Positions 35,301 through 48,309 of a stretch of 64,000 bases of DNA are shown here, in pieces (within the stretch, counting starts at the first letter, position 1; every line of letters begins with the position of its first letter). Origin of the DNA: Chelonoidis abingdonii. Taxonomy: Eukaryota > Chordata > Testudines > Testudinidae. The notes below the pieces were generated by a model. It saw only the letters and a list, made by a program, of their open reading frames with translations, did not search any database and was not told the origin of the DNA. Location: the NCBI RefSeq assembly GCF_003597395.2, contig NC_133769.1, positions 43,211,943-43,275,942 of the forward strand, in the 5' to 3' direction. The position numbers were made by a program, and so were the translations under genes.

Positions 35301-37137
35301 ATGTTTTGATTTCTATCTCTTGTGACCTAACTGACTTTCTGCCACTTTTACATCTTCTCAGTCTTGGTTTCCTTTATTTTGATTTGCTGTTTTACCCCCA
35401 TTCTTCTCCTGTTCTTCATTTTATAACACCTAGCATGTGTCTGCATGCTTTGCTAGTCATCTTTATAAAGTCTATTGCTTGAGGTACTGTATTCATACCT
35501 CTTCATTTACTTGCTTTCATTTATCAGTTTTTTATTCACTGTCATTTTCTCCTGAGTGTGTTCAAAACAGAAGGTACTATTCATTTGGCTGCAATTCTGC
35601 CCTCAGTATTCTCGAATGGCTTTGTGAGCAGCACAAAGCCATTACTGATTTTGCAAGGCTGTAGAAATATAATGGGCATAGGTCAGTCTAATGGAGTGTT
35701 ATGAAAACCTGTATTCCATCCTGAGACTATTTTAGGAGGCTATACATGTGCCCACATAAGATATTGCTAGTCTCAGATTATCCCCCATAACTATTTGCTG
35801 CTTGGGAAACACAGAGGTGTATTCAACATGCTCCTGTGGATACAATATTGTCTCATGTACAAAGTTAAACCATAGCAGATTTAACTCATTCAGATTCCTC
35901 AGATTCAGAAGAAATGAAGGTACGAATATGAAATTGCTTAATAGTGTATTTCATTATAAAAGAGGAAATATATTATAAAGCATGTTTTAGCACAAGTCAC
36001 ACTATTCCTTATTTATAGCACCAGTCTTTAAATTTTGAGACATTAGAACCAATTTAAATAGTCTGGCTCAGTTGTTTTTTCTCCTAAGATTTTGTTTCAT
36101 ACTTCAAAGAAAAGGTGTTAGATGTGATAATGGCTACACTCCTTTCATAAGGAAACAATCCTTGATGATTTTTAGATGCCTTATTTATTATGAAATATGA
36201 ATCTCAGTCCATCTTAAACAGCAGTCATTTATTAAAGAAAAAATCAAGTAAATTATAGACACAAATAAATAGGTTCCCACACTACTTGGGTTCCAGCTGC
36301 GTCTCCTTTGTTTATCAAAGATCTCACTCTGTCTGGAATGGTATATAGCACACAAAGCACCTAGCCAGACACCAATATCCAACAAAGTGATCCCTCGTAA
36401 TGAAATATTTCAAAACAAAGACTCTTCTACGACTCTCACACATCTATTCTTGTCTTTTTATTTATTGAATAATCATATTCATGACAAAAGTGTAAATTCT
36501 AGTCCTCCCATCTCCAATCCCCTACCAAAAATAAGATTCAGAATGTGGCAGCAATGTATGTTGATAGTCTCAATGGTTGTCATGGGGGCTCATCCACAAT
36601 GACCAGCCTCAGCAACTCCAGTCCCATCCTACTTTCAACTCAGGACACTCATGCCAGTGTGAAACATTCCACTAGGGCCAGTCTTGGTGTAGAGAAGAAC
36701 TATATACCAACAGAATATGTGGTTCCAACAAAATGCCTTGCAAAACTGGGTTTTGTTTGAGGGGGAAAATCTGGAAAAATTCTGCCAGTATCAAAACTGG
36801 CCACTTTCACAGTACATTGAAATATTTTATTTCAAACTTTTATTTTATGGTATTATATATTCTAATAAAAATGACTCGAAATTGAGATATTTTGATTTTT
36901 GTCAGAATGAAACATTTCAAATGACTCAAAGATTTATTTTAAATTCCTTCTCAGAACTTTAAAATTTTGGTCTTTGCTCTAAATCAGAACAAAGCCAAAC
37001 TCTGAAATCTCAAAATTCTTCACAAAAATGGAACTTCTGTCCTCTATGAAGTTCTGATTCTTAGTCTGATATGCAAAGCAATTACCACACACACACACAC
37101 CTCCCTAGTCACCTCATTTCTGATGCGGAACTAAATA
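32331..37137. other. AT-rich flank without recognised gene
   Basis: No exon or RNA gene is visible in 4.8 kb. 34650-34815 may be an L2-like 3' end. At 34949-34971 the words CATGCTCA and TGAGCATG form a perfect 8-bp hairpin. 35090-35172 resembles half of an old palindromic amniote repeat. 36740-37010 shares AT-rich words with 15990-16380. A (CA)n run lies at 37086-37100. Confidence 0.4.
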
Positions 37138-37244
37138 CTCAAGTTAAGTCTTCTGCGTCTGACGAAGTGGGTATTCACCCACGAAAGCTCACGCTCCAAA
37201 ACGTCTGTTAGTCTATAAGGTGCCACAGGATTCTCTGCTGCTTG
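37138..37244 (+). mobile_element. Penelope-like element 3' tail
   Basis: This is a severely 5'-truncated copy of the tail seen at 52147-52236. It is nearly identical and still CpG-rich (GCGTCTGACGAAGTGG, CACGAAAGCTCACGCTCC), and ends GGATTCTCTGCTGC. No coding part is left. Confidence 0.75.
37156..37203 (+). ncRNA. Hammerhead-ribozyme-like core in PLE tail
   Basis: CTGACGA (37159-37165) is followed by a hairpin of GTGGGT and ACCCAC (37167-37172 and 37177-37182) with a 4-base loop. Then come GAAA (37183-37186) and a small GC...GC hairpin followed by TC, the order and spacing of a hammerhead core with stem II and a minimal stem III. Stem I is weak: CGT at 37156-37158 can pair with ACG at 37201-37203 across a bulge. 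PLEs are known to carry hammerhead motifs; activity here is inference. Confidence 0.5.
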
Positions 37245-40200
37245 GGCTAACAATGGTGCTGCAGTGCTACTTAGGGAGATCTTGCCTACACATGGGGGCT
37301 CATCCCTGATTAAATCACAAATGGTAACAACTTTTTTAGGCACTGATCTTGCTGAAAACAGTAGAAACCAGAAAAGTGGGTGTCTGCATACCAACACCCT
37401 AGTCCCCTAGATGATGAGGCCAGTGAAACTTATGTGAAATACCATAAACCTGCTCTGTGAAGACCTCTCTCCCCAGTTTGGGTTTGCTGACCCAACTTGG
37501 ATGTTCTCAAACTGCTACAACTTTCCAAGAAGATTTTCAGTAACAACCTTACTTCTGTTTTATGTCAGGAGGAGTTTCACAATTATAGATTAGGGGCAGT
37601 GCTATTGTTTGTGACAGAATATGCGCCATACAATATGAAGAATTGACGGCATTTGGAATGCGATATAGGAGAACTCAGATTTTAAGAATGTTGTAGGAAG
37701 GACATGACTTTCACAGAGTTGAAGAATTAAGCAATAACCAGCCTTCAGGCTGGAAGACACAAAGGCATTTTGAATTCAAAGAGTTCTGTGATAGATTAGG
37801 GTTTAGTAAAATCAGGATTGCACTACAGAACTTCACACCAAGGTATTTCTTACCTTTTCTTTTTTTCCCTCTAAGTTTTATTGAAATTAGGCACTAGCTT
37901 GAAAGCCATGGAGAAGGAAATCTATATATGCACACGATGTGTAGAACATGGAGAATAACAGGACCAGATTCTCACCCCCCTCCAAAGTTCGATCTGTAGA
38001 AACTACCCCTAATAGTGAGGGGTTGCCTCTTTACCATGCTCACTGAAGATATGCCTTCTCTAGTCATACTTGCAACAAGGTTGCATCTTATGGTTTTTAT
38101 GGTGGTCACGTATTATTGAGGACATTCCTTCAATAGCAAATGGTTTGAAATGACCCCTTCTTCCCCCATAGGCCACTGAGAAGTAGGGCAGGCTAGAAAA
38201 CAAGAATTCCATTAAAAAAAAAAAGTGTCTGAAATTTTGTTTTTGTTCTGATGTGGAACAAAACCACCTTGTGACTATGAATGTTTGTGAGAGAAAGAGT
38301 GTGTATGTGACTGATTGACAGACCAACTGCAGAATGGCCAATTCCCCACTGGTTAAGGAACTCACCTAGGATTTGGCAAGACCTAGTTCAAGCCTTTCCT
38401 CTGAAACAAGCAAAGCAGGGACTTTCCCAGTGTTTCATTTAAAAATGTTCTACTGAGAAGCCACCTGATGGTAACAATACTGACTTGACCTGATTTTCCA
38501 ATCCCTTTACACATACAGCTTCCTGTGTTTCCCAATTTAAATGTTCAAGTGAGTAGGCAGAGTTTCCAATTAGTTATATTTTTACTTTTATTCTGTTTGG
38601 GTTTTTTGAATGATTTTCACATCACTGCAGAAGGAGGGAAGAGTTTTCAATCATTCTCACTTTGTTACCAGAAACACTTAATCTCTGGGAGGTGCCTCTC
38701 GAAAAAAAAACACCCTTCTTGCTGAAATATTATGTGCTACAAAACCATTAGTGAGTGAATCACTAAAGACATGTTATTCAGAGAACAAGATATCTTGGAT
38801 AAATTCTTCCTCATCTTGTAACTTTGATTATAGTGTCTTGTGGGAGGCCTTCTAAAGAAACTCCCATACACCTGAAAAATCTTATTAGCAATATTTTTTA
38901 CGATGAAATATTTCCAAGCATCCACTGGATGATTTCTTATTAATGGGGTTGTCCTATGATATTGCAGTTTTCAAAAATAATTTCTTCACAACTTTTGAAC
39001 ATCTGAAACTTCCTGCTTAAGAAGCAAGAATCTATATCCATAACTTACACTGTCTTAGTGAAATTCTCCAAGTAAGATAATTCTCTTATTTTCTCCTTCA
39101 TGGCATTTTAGTGAGATGCAATTGTCTTATGCATGAGATGAAAACAAAAAGTACTGTTATATTTTTAAACAGATATTTAAATGTTAAAATAAAGGTTAAT
39201 TTACTTCTCAGCTTGAGGCCTCAATGATTCACAACCCATATTTATGCAACTCTTCAATCAAGGGAAGGCAACAAAAGAGAGCTCCATTTCAGTGCACATG
39301 TGCTTTGTTTTTTAAACACAACTACCGTACACACATCGTTTATACAGTTCTATACACATATGAACATACACCCCCATATCTAAAGGACTGATGCAATGAT
39401 TACACGCATGGCTTAAAGAAGTAGGGTGGGAAAACAGGGAGCATTGGACCAAATAAAACAGGCCAGCTCCTATCCCCTGCTACAGTGGCACAAAGGAGGC
39501 CCAGAACAATGAGATAGTAAGGTACTTGGAGATCTTTCTCAGAGCAAGGGAAATCCCCTGGTAATATACCACTCCCTTTTGCAGCTCCAAAGTAGATAGA
39601 AAATAGATGTAGGCTGATGAGGCCCTCCCTCTTTTGTAGGAATTATGTTTCCTATCATACTATCTATTAACTTACTCCTTCTACATAACTGAACAGTTCC
39701 ATCAGTAAGTGATGCATTGTCTTGTACATTTTCCTGCTAAACTATTATTTGTTTTCCCCATGAGTAAAATCTTGCCTGCCTTATTCATGCACGTAATTCA
39801 GTTGAAACCAGTGAGACTACTCTATGAATAAGGGAACACATTTTGGCCCATATTTCATTGTCCTACTTCTCTACATCCTCAACATATTAACACACACCAG
39901 CATTATTCCTTCTGAACTCCAACCCAGAACTCAAGTGAAGCAGCTATGTGGCAATGGTACTACAATGAACTTGGAGACACCAGACATGGAGAACTCACAG
40001 ATGATCGTTTTTTCAGTAGATGTAAGCCTATTTCTCATTGTGCTGCTATGCAGATTGGAGGGAACATTTGTACAGAGCTACTAGATTATAATTTCTGACA
40101 AGTAATCATGGGACCTCTATTTCTGCAGCCCTTAAGCATAAAATTGAGTCAATGGATTAGAATGGCAGGATCAGTCCCATAGCATTTAAATTCTAAAGGA

Positions 40201-40889
40201 ACATTTGCATTTATAATAAGAGCAGGAAGTCAAATCATCCCATTCCAAGGTGTTCATAAGGGAACAGACATCACTGTATAATGTAGCCTTTATATCTTTT
40301 TGTTTAAGGTCTATATAATTGCATTTTTCATACTCTCAATGACATTTTAGTGTGTCTGGCAGCAACAGTTCAAGTCTTACATTAATCCTTCTGTTTCAGG
40401 GCATTAGCAATTATAGTCCAGTTAAATGAGGTGCTGTATATAGTACCCACAGGGATTTTCTGCAGAAGCTATAACAAATCCAGCAGTATCACTCCTGATA
40501 GCAATATGGCTTTTTTCCTAGTGCAAACTCAACACTTCAGGGCCTGAGTAAAAATTGTCCCATTTTAACGGCAACTTTTTAAGTGATATTTTTATGCAAA
40601 GAAAAGATTTGACATGCTTTTCACATAAGGCTTTCAAACTGCATATCATTATACAAAGCACAAGAGAGGGAATTAGTTAAAATGCTGACACTGAACAGCC
40701 ATTTTCCCTTATCTTCCTATTAATAATTTTAGCTGCTTTGTAAAAAAAACAAAAAACAACTGACCACTGAGATCTTTGAAATCCTTCAGAAATTCCATTC
40801 ACATTCTGCCTCGTCAAATACAAGAAATTTCTACCCCATAGCAATTGTATTTTTTTTTTAAAAAAAACTTACATTATGGTTGTTTCTTT
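37245..40889. other. AT-rich flank, one possible SINE
   Basis: 38338-38420 has a tRNA-like look (GGTTAAGGAACTCACC, then AGTTCAAGCC) and may be a MIR-type head on the plus strand. I find no exon or other element in the remaining sequence; open frames (38060-38365, 39824-40084) have no domain. Confidence 0.4.
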
Positions 40890-41030
40890 TTAAGTTAATG
40901 TATCTATATTACCATAGCACCTAGAGTCCCCAATCATAGACCAAGAAGCAATTGTGTGAGGCCCTGTACAAACAGAACAAAATCCAATCCCTTATAATAC
41001 ACATTTTTCATTAACTATCTTGTATCACTA
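40890..41030 (-). mobile_element. L2-type LINE 3' end, reverse orientation
   Basis: ATTACCATAGCACCTAGAG, TGTGTGAGGCCCTGTACAAA and CAGAACAAAATCCAATCCCT are the reverse complement of a common L2-like 3' end. Diverged; no open frame. Confidence 0.5.
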
Positions 41031-41539
41031 TGGGATACAATTTCCCTCAAAGGCAGGTGATGCACCTATTTCTTATTACATACAAAAAAAAATCGACATT
41101 TAAAGAAAGTTAAGGTTGCAAAGCGAATCACTTCAAAGTTAGGAAATGCCAGAATTAAATTTCCCTATGCAACCTTAATTGACCCCCTTTGTGTGTGTAC
41201 ATTATGCTACAGTCTTACATTACATGAAGTCACATTTTGAGGTGCAAATCAGACCAGACTATGTCTGTGGTGTAACAAGTAGGCTGCTGAAGTCAGAGTT
41301 CAGGATAAATGGTGACAACTTCTCAGTGGTCTGGGTTGTACCCCAAAACGTGACACAAGATCACAGCACCTCTGCCTCACTCAGTGCACAAGATGGATGG
41401 AGATCACCCAATGAGCAACTATTCAATATTCTGTTTTCTCACCATCATACAGTGTGGCTCCATCCCTTATTTACAGCACATTATTCAAACCCTTCTCTTA
41501 TTAATTTCTTCATGTGCTTCACAAATGGTTACTAAAGTT

Positions 41540-41905
41540 ATCATGACAACACTGCTATGAGGTGCTGATAATATCCCCAGTTTAGAAATGAGAAACTGAG
41601 GCACACACACAGTAAAACATGTACTTTAACTTTTGAGATGCCTGTGTCCTGATTTGCAGAGATATTAGTATCTTATAGCCCTTTGAACACACAAAAGATA
41701 GCCCCCACTGATTTCATTTGCAGCTGTGAATGCTCAGCAATTCTGCAAATCTGACCCCAATTGTTTGAAGTTGGGCACCCAGAAAATGAGTAAAACACAA
41801 GTCGTGACCATCTATGAGAAGTCTGGTGCAAGTAACTTGCCCAGCAGCACACAGGAACTTTGTAGGAGAGGCAGGGATAGAATCCACTTCACCAGGGCAG
41901 CCTTC
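41540..41905 (-). mobile_element. MIR SINE split by a 169-bp insertion
   Basis: The plus strand shows TATCCCCAGTTTAGAAATGA and GAAACTGAGGCACAC, the reverse complement of the MIR core. The matching continuation, AACTTGCCCAGCAGCACACA and ATAGAATCCACTTC, appears only after 41815. AGTAAAACA occurs at both edges of the intervening piece (41611-41619 and 41789-41797). Confidence 0.6.
41620..41788. mobile_element. 169-bp insertion within the MIR, family unknown
   Basis: It is bounded by a 9-bp direct repeat AGTAAAACA, consistent with a target-site duplication. The content is non-coding, and I see no clear inverted ends, so a short retroposon is one possibility. Confidence 0.45.
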
Positions 41906-42980
41906 AAATGCATTTACTCTGAGATCATCCTTTCTCCTTCTGTAATCCCCTGCTTCCTTCATGATGCATATCCCAGCTCCTGCAACAAACAAGGCAGTGA
42001 TCCTACAGACAACACCCAGTTTCTCTAAACAACCTCCTTTGCACACAGCCTATGCAGTGAATGATGCAGGAGTCCTGTGGAAATAACAGAATGTGATCAG
42101 GTTAAAGATATCATAGTTCATACACAAAAGGGGGCCAAATTAAGATTGCATGTGCAAGCATTTCCCAGCTTTTTAATGCTTGACTTTGCAACTTTAATGG
42201 TCTTTTAACATTGGGTGTTTTTAACGTAATTTTGTGATTGGGTATACAAAACCCACACTGGGCAACAGGGGGTTAAGGAGCTGCTCTAAACTCAACCAGC
42301 CCCTCTTTGCCACACCTACAAGAGATTACAGACTACAGGAGGAGCTAAAAGGGAGCCGAACACTTTGGGGAAGGACAGAGAAGAGAAAGGACCTTTACCT
42401 TCAAGATCCTGGGGAAAGGCATGAATTTTCCCATCAACAACAGCCTGAAGATCCCTTCCTAAGGGAAGGACCTGCTTCTGATAGAACCTGAAAAGGAGGC
42501 ATTTCTCCCTCTCACATACTAACCCAATTTATCTGTGTTGATTCCCTGTGTCTTGTCCACAGACTACCTCTGAAGGGGAGGGACTTGGAACTGACCTGGC
42601 CAGAGGGCCAAGGCACAAGAGAAAGCAGCTTCTGTCCCAAGAGGGAGAGAGATACCACATGATACCTCCCATTTCCAGGCATGAAGAAGTCAACTGACCC
42701 TCTTCATACCCTCCTGTTACAGACTGAATTTTGGGCAATAGCAAGGTTGTAGGAAGTAGCCCAGGGAGATGGCATTAAGGTGCTCCTCTGTGTCACACCC
42801 TTTCGTTGCCCTCATGAGGACCTGGACCAGAACCCAGTGGAGTAGGAGGGCCAGGGCTCCCCTACCAAAGTCCCCCCTCTATATGTTGAAGGGCCCTGAC
42901 CACTAGGCAATGTTCTGCACAAGGAAAGACCATTACTAATTTCTAGACTTTTTTAAAAAAGCAAGTTAAATAACAGATTC
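41906..42980. other. Unclassified sequence, GC-richer in part
   Basis: 42230-42500 and 42740-42910 look like dispersed repeats from memory of sauropsid sequence, but no ends are identifiable. Open frames at 42234-42491 and 42529-42744 show no domain. Confidence 0.35.
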
Positions 42981-42986
42981 CCATAT

Positions 42987-43345
42987 AGAATCACAGAATA
43001 TCAGGGTTAGAAGGGACCTCAAGAGGTCGTCTAGTCCAACCCCCTGCTCAAAGCAGGACCAATCCCCAACTAAATCATCCCAGCTAGAGCTTTGTCAAGC
43101 CTGACCTTAAAAACCTCTAAGGAAGGAGATTCCACCACCTCCCTAGGTAACCCATTCCAGTGCTTCACCACCCTTCTAGTGAATTTTTTTTCCTAATATC
43201 CAACCTAAACCTCCCCCACTGCAACTTGAGACCATTGCTTCTTGTTCTATCATCTGCTACCACTGAGAACAGTCTAGATCCATCCTCTTGGGAACCCCCT
43301 TTCAGATAGTTGAAAGCAGCTACCAAATCCCCCCTCATCCTTTGC
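42987..43345 (-). mobile_element. CR1 LINE 3' end
   Basis: The plus strand opens with AGAATCACAGAATATCAGGG and continues with CTAGTCCAACCCCCTGCTC and TTCCACCACCTCCCTAGG. It is the reverse complement of a CR1 3' end and close to 11131-11450 in the other copy. It ends near 43345; 43355-43420 may be another LINE piece. Confidence 0.85.
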
Positions 43346-44829
43346 CCCTCATATTATTCTCCCAGGGGATCCTGCCCATCAGTTTCCTGAGGGAGTCAAA
43401 GTCTGCTTTTCTAAAGTCCCTGGTTCATCCTCAGGCTTAGCATCTTCTGGATCCAACACAGACCTTTTTCCACTTGAGCTAATGTAGTAACTCATAACGG
43501 TAGTAGACTGTCACCCTCTGTAGGCCACCCACTAGAGGGAGATAAGGCACGCATTTGGCCAGTTGTTTTCACGGGTATTTGCAGACCTTTAAGGAGTGTT
43601 GGTACATGGATTTCCCTGGGTACTGTTCCAGGTTAAGGTTGTGTACTCATCACCCATATCATCCTCTTGGGTCAGGGTGCAATGGTGCAAGAAATCCTAG
43701 TCTCCAGCATTTCCTGCAGGGCATCTGCTTCTCCTTGGCCCTTCTATGGCTCCACCATCCAAGCAAATCCCAAAGTTCAGTCCCATTCCAGGGTAACAAA
43801 AAGATCCAACCAAAAGCTCATAAAATACCTCAACACAGGATAGCTTAAAAGGGGAGGCCAAAAGCTATTTCACAGCCTTTCTTTGGGGTCAGTCATCAGC
43901 CCCACCCTGGGCTTCATTTTCCTTCCATTGGCTTTGCATAGCCCTTCTCAGAAACTAGTAGAATAACCCAAGCCCACTCTGGGTTCCAGTCCTGGGATCT
44001 TGTTTTAAGCAATTAAGTATGTTTCTTCAGACATACTTTTGTTTCCCTGGGCCACTTGCTACCTCCTAGTCCCCTCATGCTGCTCCCCCACAGCTTCTCT
44101 TTGCATCTCAGGCCTCTGGCTTCTACCGAGATCCTCCCCTCTGCTCCTTTCTCTGCTGAACTAACCACTCTTCTACCCCTCCTGGCCTCCACTGAAGTAC
44201 TTTTAACTGGCCTTCCCTCAGAGGAGCCTAACCTACTGTCGATCCTTCTATTTGGTTTCTTGCCTCTATAAGGCCTCTCTCCAGGCTCACTCCAGAAAGG
44301 AGCCTGACTTGCTCTCTGTGGGATTTTTCTCCACAGGCAAGTCTCATCTCTTCTGAAGTCTCCCTCCCCACTGAGTTCCCTAATGATCCTTACCTAGCTC
44401 CACCAACTCCACCTCCCTGACAATAGACAATCAATCACAGGTGCACTGGCTAGCTCTTTATGTCTTATAATGGGAAATGTCAAGCAACTTTAACTTTAGA
44501 GCGTTTGCAACCTGCATTGCCTGCAATAAATGTGAACCTTAATATTTCTTCTGCCACGGTTTCTTAATCCCCTCTTTTACCCTGTTTTTCAGTCTCTCTT
44601 ATGTAGCCTTCAACCATGATTAAGAACACAAAAATTCAGCCAGGCCCTGCTTTCATTTTTGAGTTGCATTTCTGTGGCATGGTGAAATCTGCTTTCTGCC
44701 ACTTTACACTCCTTACCTAGGTCCATCTTCCCTCCTCTTTTCCTGATGTGTGTTTCTTTCCTTTGGCCTGTTCAGAGTATTATTTTACTGATTTCCCTGC
44801 ACACACAATAAAATACTTTACTTCTCATA
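43346..44829. other. Unclassified, C/T-rich in part
   Basis: 44040-44400 is pyrimidine-rich with repeated CTCC and CTTCT words and CCTCAGAGGAGCC-like phrases. It could be part of a dispersed repeat or an LTR, but no ends are recognised. No domain in the frames at 43555-43848 or 44056-44271. Confidence 0.35.
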
Positions 44830-45166
44830 TGAAATGCTGTTGCAAGGACCTATCTCATACCAGAAGGAACATGCTCAGGGTTTAGCTGGTTGCTATATTT
44901 GGCATCGGGAAGGAATTTTCCTCCAGGGCAGATTAGCAGAAGCCGGGGGGAAGCGGTCACCTTCCTCTGCAGCATGGGGCACAAGTCACTTGCTGAAAGG
45001 TTCTCTGCACCTTGAAGTCTTTATATCATGATTTGAGGATTACAGTGGCTCAGACACAGGTTTGATACAGGAGTGGGTGGGTGAGATTCTGTGGCCTGTA
45101 TTGTGCAGGAAGTCTGACTAGATGATCATAATGGTCCCTTCTGACCTTGAAGTCGATGATTCTGTG
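44830..45166 (+). mobile_element. CR1-type LINE 3' untranslated end
   Basis: GGGAAGGAATTTTCCTCCAGG, CAGCATGGGGCACAAGTCAC, GGGTGAGATTCTGTGGCCTG and the terminus ATGGTCCCTTCTGACCTTGA are in the order of a widespread sauropsid CR1 3' end. Confidence 0.7.
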
Positions 45167-45349
45167 AACACACATATCCTAGTCCTGACTCAATAATACT
45201 GTTTGCCACTTTGATTCCAAATCAGCTTCACAGCTGCTGCTTTATTTATAAAGTATTTTAGAATCTTCACTTAATTTCTTTCTGCAGTCCAGTCACCTCA
45301 GTTGCCACCCCCAGTATCAATACATCATTCATTTACCTTCTCTCTGAAA

Positions 45350-45550
45350 ATGTCTGTCCAGAAAGGCCCAGAAGATGCTAATCTTTCAATTTTTAAATCA
45401 CAACAGAAGACCCACTTGTTTTTGCTTTGCGCCCAGAATTACTAAACTTGGCACTGCAGGCTGCATCATAAAATTATTGTGCCTCTCTTTTATGAAACAC
45501 TTTGAGATATCTTGGCCTGAAAAAGGTTCTGTGTAAGCTGATGATGATGT
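45350..45550 (+). mobile_element. L2-type LINE 3' region, diverged
   Basis: CAGAAGACCCACTTGTTTTT, then ACACTTTGAGATATCTTGGC and GTTCTGTGTAAGCTGATGAT follow the order of an L2 terminal coding and 3' region. No frame is intact. Confidence 0.45.
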
Positions 45551-45699
45551 GGTGTTAGGTAAGGACACATAATACATTTTTGTACCTAAGGCCTCCAGCT
45601 AAAAATCAAAATACATAAAAAAACATACCAATGAAAGCTGAATGTCTACATATCTGTATGAATATGGGTTTAGAGTGAATGAATATCTATTTCTTGAAA

Positions 45700-45993
45700 C
45701 AATGGTTCCCAAGATTTTTCATGCCCTGACCTCCTATGGGCTTTGGGGAGTAGGAGGTCTTGAGGGGTCAGGTGTGGCTCCAGAGGCAAGGGAAAGCTGC
45801 AAAGTGATCTCACACCATACTCACCCTGCATTAGTAGTTCCTGAGGGCCTGGCTGGGCTTAACTCCCTGCTCTGGGTAGTGTGACCTGACACCAGTGCCC
45901 AGGTCATGTCATAGCACAGCTCAGGCTTGGCCCAGCCCCCCTCTGTTTTTATGACTCCTGTGAAGCTCATGACCCACTATTTGGGAAATGTTG
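45700..45993. mobile_element. 294-bp non-autonomous hAT-like element
   Basis: The ends CAATGGTTCCCAAG and TTTGGGAAATGTTG are imperfect inverted repeats of hAT form. Flanking octamers TCTTGAAA (45692-45699) and GCTTAAAA (45994-46001) agree at 6 of 8 positions, as an old 8-bp duplication might. No coding capacity. Confidence 0.5.
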
Positions 45994-46001
45994 GCTTAAA
46001 A

Positions 46002-48119
46002 TAAAGATTCTTCAGAAACCTGCCTAGCAATTGCTTTTCTTTACTCTAAATGCATATTTAAAATGACTTTACTGCCAGAGGGCCAGGGAACACAAGACTT
46101 CTCGCTAAAGGATTAAAGAGAAACAGAGAAAATGTTGTTCCACACCCTCAGAAGTATATTTACTCTTTGAATAGTTGGAAAGTCAGGGCTTAACCTTCCC
46201 CAGCAACTACCAATTCTGCCTCCTGACCTCAATCTCAGCCTTTTTCTACCCCAAGCCACTCTACCCTACCCTTAATAAGAGGTTCACTTCCTCTCTATCC
46301 AGGCTTAAGGATGCGCTGAAGCAACAGATCTTCTTATCCTCTCTCCCTAGTTTTTTGGGAGCTACACGGTGGGGTTCAGTTGGGATAGACTGGTGAGACT
46401 ACATTCAGGAGGCTAGCAGGAGTTTGGTTTTTTCGGTTCTGGTTCTCCTCAGTCTCTCTCCCCTTTCCTCCTGATTCACTTCCCACCTCCCTTTCCCTTG
46501 GAGAAGCAGGTTCCCTCTATCTTAATGAAGAAGTTGGGTCAAGCTGCATCTGTCCCATCCTTCAGCTTCTTAATTAATTCTCACTGGACTGTAAGGCAGT
46601 CTAAAGCATGATCTGTGAGGCTTTGAACTTATGTGAGATAGATGCCATTTTTCAGTTGTAGAGCACAAGTATCATGTTTTTTAATGAATGAACAATGAAG
46701 TGTAAACAATTACCTACTTTTTTCCTGTATTAATTTTTTTTTGCTTTTGACTTAAAAAATTAGTACTAGCACCATTCAAGAAATGAGGATGCACAGGGTG
46801 GATGAATTATCATGATCTGAGGACCATAATCAAAATCCTCATTTCACAGCTAAAAAAAGTTACTTTTCCAGTGAAACCTGGCTTGAAGTCCAATCACTTG
46901 TACATTCAAACATTGAAAATCCCCAAGTTTCATTATGATATTGTTTTATACTGAGGGACAGATAAGTGAACCATTGTTTTTGTATATGTGTGTCCTCCAT
47001 ATTTTTTCTTCTCTAGCTTCTTGTATATCAAATAGCCTGTAGATAGTTTTGAACCATTTCTGCCAAAGTGTCTATAAGCTCCATTGAAGTCTGTGGGCCA
47101 GTGCTAATTTACACTAGTCAAGGACTAGTACAATAGCATTTTCCAATTCTTATAACTTGCTTCTCCCAATTTAAAGCACCAGTAATGTCCATAAGAGTCT
47201 TGTAAGCATCCACAAAAGCCACAGAAAAAGAAATGGATCTTAATTCATTTAAACTTTTCTGCCAGGGTCAATAGTACACTGGAAGTAATCATATTATGTA
47301 TTAATAAGCTGAAAAGTGGTACAGTTGTGGATTTTTAGCATGGTGAAAGGAAGACAAAGCTGACAGAATTCTGGTGTGTGCTATGCACATACTGTAGTTT
47401 GCATGAAATTAGAACTCAGACATTTAAGTACAATATCCAGAGGATCTATTGACTGAATCTTTCACTTTGTTTGCAAGCTACTCTGCCTTTCTGATTCTAT
47501 GATATACTATCTTCTCCTAAGTCAAAATGGTAAATACATTTTTGTTGCAAATGGGAAGACCTGATTTTTTTGTTATGCAGAAACACTCTACAACCGCATA
47601 CCTCGTGGTTTTGCTTCCCTATGACAAAATTCATTAGTACACCCAGAATTAGACTTATCTTTAAAAGCCAAAGTGACTGTATGACAGAAGCAAACTTACC
47701 TTGGAAATGACATTCCTCATTTCAGCAAGCTGAACTACTGCAGCTGTCTGATAAATTCTCTTCTTTTAAAGAAGTGATTTGTAAGAACTAGACAAGTGAT
47801 CAACTTTTGTCCAAAAACTATTTTTGTAGGATTTCTGAAAGCTGGGCAAAAGAACAAAGAGAACTTTACATATATAAAGAACTGACATAAATGTTCATGC
47901 ACTTGAGATTTCTGTCTGGGTTCTTCTGAGATCATCATGATGTCTTTTATTTATTCTTTTCTGAAGTAACATAGTGTTGTCTTTTAAAACTAAAATATTT
48001 TGAACCAAAAACATAAGAGTTTTATAATAGTGCTGTATGTCTAATCACTTTAAGAAGAAGAAGCAATGTAAGTGCATTTCAAACTTTATGTTTTAAAATA
48101 GCAGCATGGGCTTCATTGA
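46002..48119. other. AT-rich flank without recognised gene
   Basis: Nothing supported. The short open frames (46175-46396, 47735-47938) have no domain. Confidence 0.5.
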
Positions 48120-48309
48120 AGTATAAAAATGTAGGGCTGGAAGAGATCTCAAGAGGTCATGTAGTCCATCCTTCTGCCCTGAGTTAAGATTAAGTATACC
48201 TAGGTCATCAGTGACCACAGGTGTTTGTCTAACGTGCTCTTAAAACTCTTCAAGGATGGTGATTCCATACCCTCCCTAGGTAATCTGCTTCACTGCTTAA
48301 ACTATCCTT

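Noticed and set aside
41179..41535. 118-codon frame as a gene
   Set aside because: Low similarity to any family I know and no supporting signals; the length is possible by chance.
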